A DNA stretch of 36,698 nt, taken from the NCBI GenBank assembly GCA_016213775.1, contig JACQZR010000251.1, positions 1-36,698 of the forward strand, written 5' to 3'. The notes under the pieces are model-generated. The model was not told the DNA's origin and made no database searches. It worked only from the letters and a program-made list of their open reading frames with translations. The stretch comes from Acidobacteriota bacterium (GTDB taxonomy: Bacteria; Acidobacteriota; Terriglobia; Bryobacterales; Bryobacteraceae). The translations under genes were made by a program, and so were the position numbers. Below, piece by piece: positions 31,565 to 36,698 of this stretch (its first letter is position 1; each line of letters starts with the position of its first letter).

Positions 31565-32710
31565 ATGGGTTTCGATTTTTCGACAATACCGCTATGGAAA
31601 GCTGTAGCAGACGAGTTTCCGGTGAACGAGCGGCTGTGCTACCTGAACCACGCGGCGGTGGCGCCGCTGAGCAAACGCGCTTCGGCGGCGATGCGGTGGC
31701 TGGCGGAGGATAACCTCCTCTACGGGTCGCTCCATTACGACCTTTGGCTCGACACATACGACGGGATACGCACGGCAGCGGCGGCGCTGATCAACAGTAC
31801 GCCCGAGGAGATCGCCATCGTGAAGAACACCTCGGAAGGGGTGGCCACGGTTCAGATGGGGCTCGACTGGCGGGCCGGCGACAAGGTGGTGGCCTTCCGC
31901 GAAGAGTTCCCGGCCAATTATTACCCCTGGAAGCTGTTGGAAGGGAAGGGCGTGCGCGTGGAGTGGTGCTCCATCTACGATTCCCTCCAACGCATAGACG
32001 AGGCGTGCGCGGGGGCCCGGTTGCTGGCTGTGAGTTTTGTGAATTACCTCACCGGGTACCGGGTGGATCTGAAGGGTATCGGCGAGATTTGCCGGCGGCA
32101 CGGCACTTTCTTTTTTGTGGACGCGATTCAGGGGCTGGGGGCATTTCCCCTGGACGTGCGCGAGTGCGGGATTGACGCGCTCAGCTCGGACGGACACAAG
32201 TGGCTGCTGGGTCCGGAGGGGTGCGGTCTCCTTTATGTGAGGCAGGAGCGCCAGGACGAGATTTTTCCAGTGGAGTTCGGGTGGACCAATGTGGCCAAGT
32301 ACGCCGATTATTCTTCGCGCGACATGACCCTGCGCCCCGATGCAGGGCGCTATGAGTGCGGGACGCTGAATACCGTGGGCTGCTTTGGGCTGCGCGCCGC
32401 TCTGGACCTGGTGGTGGAAGTTGGAGTGGACCGGATCGCACCGGTGGTGCAGGCTCTTGGGGATCAGATTGCACATGGGGTGACACGGTTGGGGTGCGAA
32501 CTCGCGGCTCCGCGCACGACAGAATGCGGAGCCGGCATCGTGAGCTTCCGGCATCCGGATGTGGATTCGCGGCTGGTTGTGAGCCAGTTGAAAGACGTGG
32601 GAATCATTGCGGCACCCAGGCAAGGGTGGGTGCGCACGGCCCCCCATTATCACGTTCCACCGGAAGGGGTGGACCGGCTGCTCGAAAGAGTGCGCGGGAT
32701 TTTACCGTAA
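31565..32710 (+). CDS. PLP-dependent aminotransferase class V, SufS/cysteine-desulfurase-like fold
   Basis: A 381-residue class V aminotransferase. LNHAAVAPLS at the N-terminus, D186 in FFFVDAIQG and the PLP lysine K212 in SSDGHKWLLGPEGCG are seen. The usual catalytic Cys loop of SufS (RxGHHC) is absent, so desulfurase activity is doubtful. It may act on another amino acid. AAGG directly adjoins the ATG, and the start codon sits in the palindrome ATCCTTTGAAGGAT (31553-31566), so a leaderless or regulated start is possible. It is divergent from the M48 gene. Confidence 0.88.
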   Translation: MGFDFSTIPLWKAVADEFPVNERLCYLNHAAVAPLSKRASAAMRWLAEDNLLYGSLHYDLWLDTYDGIRTAAAALINSTPEEIAIVKNTSEGVATVQMGLDWRAGDKVVAFREEFPANYYPWKLLEGKGVRVEWCSIYDSLQRIDEACAGARLLAVSFVNYLTGYRVDLKGIGEICRRHGTFFFVDAIQGLGAFPLDVRECGIDALSSDGHKWLLGPEGCGLLYVRQERQDEIFPVEFGWTNVAKYADYSSRDMTLRPDAGRYECGTLNTVGCFGLRAALDLVVEVGVDRIAPVVQALGDQIAHGVTRLGCELAAPRTTECGAGIVSFRHPDVDSRLVVSQLKDVGIIAAPRQGWVRTAPHYHVPPEGVDRLLERVRGILP

Positions 32711-32787
32711 AACGGCCACCGTAATCTAACTGCCCGTTACTGTTTTGGACACCAGGGTCAGCCTCATTCTGTATCCAGGAGGGGAGC

Positions 32788-34047
32788 ATGACCCAAACGT
32801 TGTTGAGCCTTGTTGCTGGTTTTACGACCGTGTTGTCCGGCCTGGACGGATCGTGGGTGGAGCATTACCAAAAGGCGATTGAGGCGCATTCGCAAGGCCG
32901 CTATCAGGAAGCCGAAACCCGTTACCGCGCTGCGTTGTCCAGGCATCGCAAGACGAACGGGCCTGCCAATCTTGTCCCCGTGCTGTTGAACAACCTCGGA
33001 TCGGAGTGTCAGATTCTGGGTAGATTTAACGAGGCGGAAGTACTCTACCGGCAGGCGATTGCCGAGTGGAGCCGCGTGCCGGTGGAAGAGTCGGGTGTGC
33101 GGGCGACCTTAACAAATCTCGCGGGGTTGTACCGCACGACGGCGCGGTATGCGGAATCAGAAGCGGCGTACAAGGAAGCACTGGCGGAGATCGAACGGGT
33201 GAGCGGCGTGGAGAGCCTGGAGTACGCGGGGACGCTCGCTAAGGCGGCGGATCTGCAGCGCGCCTTGGGGAATCACGAACAGGCTTTGCCGATGGCAGAG
33301 CGCGCAGTAAAGATCGCGGTGTTGCACCTGAACAGTGGAGATCCCACGCTGGCGGTGATCCTGCAGACGCTGGCCAGCGTGTACCTGGAAATGGGCCGTT
33401 GGGATGAGGCGGAGTCGGCCTACGAGCGCACTCGTGTGACCTTCGTAAAGAGCGGCAAAGGCAGCGGGGTTGGGGTAGCCGCCGCTGTCACGGGGCTTGG
33501 ACGTGTGGCGGCATTGCGCGGGGATGGCGCGCGTGCGGAGCGGTTCTACCGGCAGGCGGCGAGGATCTATGAGCAGACGCTGGGAGCGCGGCACGCGATG
33601 CACGGCGTAGCTCTGAACAACGTCGCGCAATCGCTCAAACAGCAGGATCGTTTGGATGAGGCTGGACCCGTCTTCCAGCGGTCGCTGGAGATTCTGGAAA
33701 GCGCCGAAGGGTCCCCCGCGATGGAATTGGTCCGCTGCCTCGGAAACTATGCCGACTATCTGTTGGCGCGTGAACTCCCCGGAGAGGCAGCCGTGCATTT
33801 GAAGCGGGCCATCGCGGCGGCAGAGTCGAAGGTGGGCGCCGATCATCGTGAAGTGGCTTTGCTGCAGGTGAGGCTGGCGGCGGTGCGCCACGCGCAGCGG
33901 AGTTATGTGGAAGCGGCGAGGCTGTACCGGGTGGCGTTGCCCACGCTCGCGGTTTCGATGGCTCCGGCGGATACGCGATTGGTGGAGACGGCGGCGGGAT
34001 ATGGCCGTCTGCTGCGGGACGCGCGCGGGTTTGTGGTGATGCGATAA
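32788..34047 (+). CDS. TPR-repeat protein
   Basis: A 419-residue protein made almost wholly of tetratricopeptide-type repeats, e.g. AIEAHSQGRYQEAETRYRAAL near residues 30-50 and LGRFNEAEVLYRQAIAEW near 75-95. A short hydrophobic N-terminus could be a signal peptide. AGGAGG precedes ATG32788. It is a protein-binding scaffold with an unknown partner. It converges on the TolB/TPR gene with a 16-base gap. Confidence 0.85.
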   Translation: MTQTLLSLVAGFTTVLSGLDGSWVEHYQKAIEAHSQGRYQEAETRYRAALSRHRKTNGPANLVPVLLNNLGSECQILGRFNEAEVLYRQAIAEWSRVPVEESGVRATLTNLAGLYRTTARYAESEAAYKEALAEIERVSGVESLEYAGTLAKAADLQRALGNHEQALPMAERAVKIAVLHLNSGDPTLAVILQTLASVYLEMGRWDEAESAYERTRVTFVKSGKGSGVGVAAAVTGLGRVAALRGDGARAERFYRQAARIYEQTLGARHAMHGVALNNVAQSLKQQDRLDEAGPVFQRSLEILESAEGSPAMELVRCLGNYADYLLARELPGEAAVHLKRAIAAAESKVGADHREVALLQVRLAAVRHAQRSYVEAARLYRVALPTLAVSMAPADTRLVETAAGYGRLLRDARGFVVMR

Positions 34048-34063
34048 CGGGTCAACACCGTGG

Positions 34064-35947
34064 CTATTCGGCGAGACCGATCCTTCGAACGAGGGCCTGG
34101 AAGCGCGGCTCCTGGCTGATGGAGTCGTAGGCAGGGTGGACGGCGATGCTACAGATCGATGGTTCGTGCCGCTCCGCCCCGAGTTCGAGCCAATGGAGGG
34201 CTTGCTCGGTTTCTCCGAGTCCGGTGTGGGCTAACGCGAGGGCGGTGCAGGCGACGAACCGCTCTTTGCTGATTTCGGCAATGCGTTGGAGAATCGCTCG
34301 GGCGGTGGAATGGTCGCCTGCTACGGCGTAGGCTTGCGCCATGGCGCCGAGCAGTGCGGGCATATCGCCGGCCAGTTCGTACCCTCGCTCGAACATTTCC
34401 AACGCGCGGCGGCAATCCCCCTTGTGGAGAAGGGCGCGGCCGAGCCCGGTGACGGCAGCTACGAAGTTCGGGTCAAGGTCGAGGGCTTGACGTTGATAAG
34501 CCATGGCTTCATCCCAGCGGCGTTCGAGCATGGAAACGTAACCGGCACTGGATATGATGACAGCCGAGAGCGGATCGAGACGGGCGGCGGTTTCCATCAA
34601 TTTGCGGGCAGCATCGAAGCGCCGCAGCAATGCGAGGTAGTCGCAACCGTACCAATGCAGCGCGGTGACGTAGCCCGGGTGGATGGCGATGGCACGCTTG
34701 TAGTGGAACTCGGCGGTGGACCAATCCCATTCGTAGAGCGATTGAATCAAAGCGAGTGAGGTATGCGCCTCGGCAAGCTCGCCATCGATTGAGAGGGCTT
34801 TGAGAGCGGCTTCCTTGGCACGCGGGATGACATCCCATGGAGCGGACAGTCCGCGCTGTGCCAGAAGGCTGTAGGTGTCGGCGAGTCCGGCGTATCCGGG
34901 AGCGAAACGGGGGTCGCGGAGCACTGCCTCCTCAAAACACTCGATGGCCCGCTGAAAGCCGTCGGGAGTGCGTTTGTTCCAATGAAAGCGGCCACGCAGG
35001 TATAGATCGTAGGATTGCAGCGGCCACTGCCGCGGCTCACCTCCGAGGAGTCTGGCACGGAGATTCTCGGCCACGTGCCGCGAGATGTCCTCCTGGATGG
35101 AGAACAGCCCTTCCACCATCCTGTCGTATGTCTCTGACCACAGCACCCGGCTCGATTCCGTTTCCACGAGCTTCACCAGGACGCGAACATGGTCGGTCTG
35201 GCGGCAGCGGCGCACGGATCCTTGCAGGATGTTCGAGACGCCGAGGCGTCCCCCGATTTCGGCCAGGTTTGAGTGCTCGTCTTTAAAGCGCGCGGCCGAT
35301 TGCCAGGCGACCACCGTGAGCCCATCCACTTTTGTGAGAGCGTAGATGATCTCTTCGGTGAGGCCGTCGCTGAAGTAGTCGGTATCGGGTTCGGCGCTCA
35401 GATTGGAGAAAGGCAAGACCGCGATGCTGGCAGCGGGCTGCGCTTTGCGGTGCTGCGGTTGCATTGGAGGCATGTCGCGGCGGAGGTGGAATCGAGGGGT
35501 GTACCCGCCGGTTGGAACCTGGATGATGAGGTCCTCGGCGCGGCCTTCTGATTCGTAGTATTGGCGCAGCTTGGCGCGGAGGCGGCGTGCTTCCACGCGA
35601 ACGATGGGATCAGTGCGCGGGTCGAATTGCGCGGTCCGGTCGAACACCTCGACCCCAAGGAGGTATTCCTTCAACTCCTCGGCTCGCTTGGACAGAGCGG
35701 CTTCGACGATAAAGCGCAAAAGGCGACCCATGCGTTCCGAGGCAAGGAAGCCTTTGCTGGTGCTGATTCTTTCGAGCTGGGAACGGACTCTGGCCGCGTC
35801 AACTCCGGCGGGTAGATCGGTAGCCGGGTTGTGACGCCTTGGTCCCAATGAAGCGCTCCGCTGTGAAGGGGATCTTTCTATTATGCCCTGTGCGGAGCCG
35901 GAGGACAACGAGATGAGAATTAACAAGGCGAGGCTAATGTGGCGCAC
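34064..35947 (-). CDS. TolB-like/TPR protein with acidobacterial N-terminal domain
   Basis: Up to 627 residues. An N-terminal helical domain (VRSQLERISTSKGF to RRLRAKLRQYYES, about 52-135) recurs in Solibacter-type proteins. A TolB/FlgO-like domain follows (IAVLPFSNLSAEPDTDYFSDG, about 175-300), then TPR repeats to the end. The start is uncertain: from 35947 a hydrophobic leader (MRHISLALLILISL) is present, but TTG35848 has GGAG upstream and would give a soluble protein of 594 residues beginning nearer the conserved domain. A regulatory or scaffold function is likely but not proven. Confidence 0.8.
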   Translation of the reverse strand: MRHISLALLILISLSSGSAQGIIERSPSQRSASLGPRRHNPATDLPAGVDAARVRSQLERISTSKGFLASERMGRLLRFIVEAALSKRAEELKEYLLGVEVFDRTAQFDPRTDPIVRVEARRLRAKLRQYYESEGRAEDLIIQVPTGGYTPRFHLRRDMPPMQPQHRKAQPAASIAVLPFSNLSAEPDTDYFSDGLTEEIIYALTKVDGLTVVAWQSAARFKDEHSNLAEIGGRLGVSNILQGSVRRCRQTDHVRVLVKLVETESSRVLWSETYDRMVEGLFSIQEDISRHVAENLRARLLGGEPRQWPLQSYDLYLRGRFHWNKRTPDGFQRAIECFEEAVLRDPRFAPGYAGLADTYSLLAQRGLSAPWDVIPRAKEAALKALSIDGELAEAHTSLALIQSLYEWDWSTAEFHYKRAIAIHPGYVTALHWYGCDYLALLRRFDAARKLMETAARLDPLSAVIISSAGYVSMLERRWDEAMAYQRQALDLDPNFVAAVTGLGRALLHKGDCRRALEMFERGYELAGDMPALLGAMAQAYAVAGDHSTARAILQRIAEISKERFVACTALALAHTGLGETEQALHWLELGAERHEPSICSIAVHPAYDSISQEPRFQALVRRIGLAE

Positions 35948-36001
35948 GCTTCAGCGAGGACGACTCGACGCGAACCGTCACAAGTATCAGAAACTTGGGT
36001 T

Positions 36002-36043
36002 GTGGGGCGCGGCTTTAGCCGGTGCCGGAACTTCAGTTCCGCC
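36002..36043. repeat. REP-like element, GTGG head, other stems
   Basis: GTGG at 36002, stem 1 CGGC-ttta-GCCG (36010-36021), stem 2 GGAACT-tc-AGTTCC (36027-36040). The scaffold matches other family members but the stem sequences differ. Confidence 0.7.
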
Positions 36044-36069
36044 CTGGAGTTTGTACATTCCGTCGTCGT

Positions 36070-36131
36070 GTGGGGCGGCCAATCCTGGCCGCGGCTGGCC
36101 TTTCAGGCCAGCTCCGCGGAACTTCAGTTCC
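36070..36131. repeat. REP-like element plus a third hairpin
   Basis: GTGG at 36070, with the same two stems as at 2808 and 30397 to 36112 (one loop base lost). A third hairpin, GGAACT-tc-AGTTCC (36118-36131), is shared with the element at 36002. The element looks like a composite of two REP types. Confidence 0.75.
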
Positions 36132-36450
36132 GCCTGGAGAGCGTGCCGCGTCGTCTTGACGCTGCACGCAGGAGTGTGCGGCGCAGGAGTGCGGCGCCTA
36201 CATTTCCACGATTCAGCGGAATTGCAGTGGCGAACAAAAAGCGGTCACAACCTGCATCATGATCAGAATCAATACTTTAACTACAAACTGTTTCCTCCGC
36301 ACTGGTAAAATGGCTATGAGGCGTGCCTGCGAAGGCCAACGCCCCGCGGTTCCTTGACATTCTTGAATACGCTGTACCTCGCGAGTGCAGCACTTCGGAG
36401 CGCTGCTATAATCCTTGCGGCGCTCCCCCGTACCGGGGGCTTGAATGGAC
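36132..36450. other. Intergenic stretch without recognisable gene
   Basis: No frame here has family features. A TATAAT hexamer occurs at 36407 and TTGACA at 36354, but they are not spaced as one promoter. A GC hairpin with arms CCCCC and GGGGG lies near 36423-36440, just before the tandem repeats. Confidence 0.4.
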
Positions 36451-36698
36451 AGCCCGTTCGAAACGAAGCCAATTCCTCACGCCGGGTGGTCGAACGGAAC
36501 AGAACGGAACACTTCTGAACACTGTTTCGCTACTGTCCCCATCGGACACCCCCCTCGACCAGCCCGTTCGAAACGAAGCCAATTCCTCACGCCGGGCGGT
36601 CGAACGGAACAGAACGGAACACTTCTGAACACATTTTCGCTACTGTCCGCATCGGACACCCCCCTCGACCAGCCCGTTCGAAACGAAGCCAATTCCTC
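36451..36698. repeat. 110-bp tandem repeat array, continues past the window
   Basis: Units begin AGCCCGTTCGAAACGAAGCC at 36451, 36561 and 36671, a period of 110 bases. The first two differ at few positions (such as GGGTGG/GGGCGG) and the third is cut by the window end. The unit contains the word CGGAACAGAACGGAACAC. It is not CRISPR-like, since no spacers differ between units. Confidence 0.9.

Noticed and set aside
31565-32710. Naming the aminotransferase SufS
   Set aside because: The PLP lysine is present, but the SufS catalytic Cys loop is not seen and no other suf gene is nearby.
36451-36698. CRISPR array
   Set aside because: The 110-base units repeat as a whole with no variable spacers, and no cas genes are near.

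Overview
The gene content points to an acidobacterium of the Solibacter/Bryobacter type. Indicators are a PadR regulator next to an ADOP-type duplicated permease, a DUF1592-family multidomain protein paired with a Tat-exported DUF1552 protein, a TolB/TPR protein with the N-terminal domain common in Solibacteres, a PEP-CTERM protein, high GC, and a dispersed hairpin repeat starting GTAG or GTGG. This placement is inference from families, not from a marker gene.

Layout. 1-2.85 kb: the 5' part of purQ on the minus strand, two 81-bp direct repeats around a REP-like hairpin, then lipA and an overlapping metallo-beta-lactamase-fold hydrolase. 3.1-13.5 kb: one tightly packed plus-strand run of seven genes: DUF4159 protein, a VWA/glutamine-amidotransferase-fold membrane protein, a caspase-fold (C13-like) cysteine peptidase, a TPR protein with an HExxH peptidase site, a MoxR ATPase, a DUF58 protein and a BatA-like VWA protein. 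This is a MoxR/Bat-type envelope system with two extra peptidase-like proteins in the middle.

13.5-15.3 kb: a duplicated module of about 350 bp. Each copy holds a structured leader, a perfect Shine-Dalgarno, a 23-residue ORF, a GC hairpin, and a conserved promoter firing back across the ORF on the other strand. A degenerate-looking FG-GAP gene sits between the copies, and the left copy ends in a fragment of the sirtuin gene that adjoins the right copy. This is the best candidate for an undescribed system.

15.3-25 kb: a sirtuin translationally coupled to a large PIG-L deacetylase, a patatin phospholipase, a PEP-CTERM protein, a frameshifted ADOP permease with PadR, and a class C beta-lactamase-like hydrolase. 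24.5-28.5 kb: a minus-strand operon of DUF1592 and DUF1552 proteins, a zeta-like kinase and a small protein. 28.6-36 kb: a VOC gene with an in-frame amber codon, a short lipoate-ligase-like gene, a BON/LysM protein, a small cysteine-containing ORF with its own promoter, an M48 peptidase, a class V aminotransferase, a TPR protein and a TolB/TPR protein. The last 0.75 kb has no convincing gene and holds REP-like hairpins and the start of a 110-bp tandem array.

The REP-like family recurs at eight or more sites. It touches coding sequence at two of them: it supplies the stop codon of the hydrolase and is read in frame at the N-terminus of the TPR peptidase.
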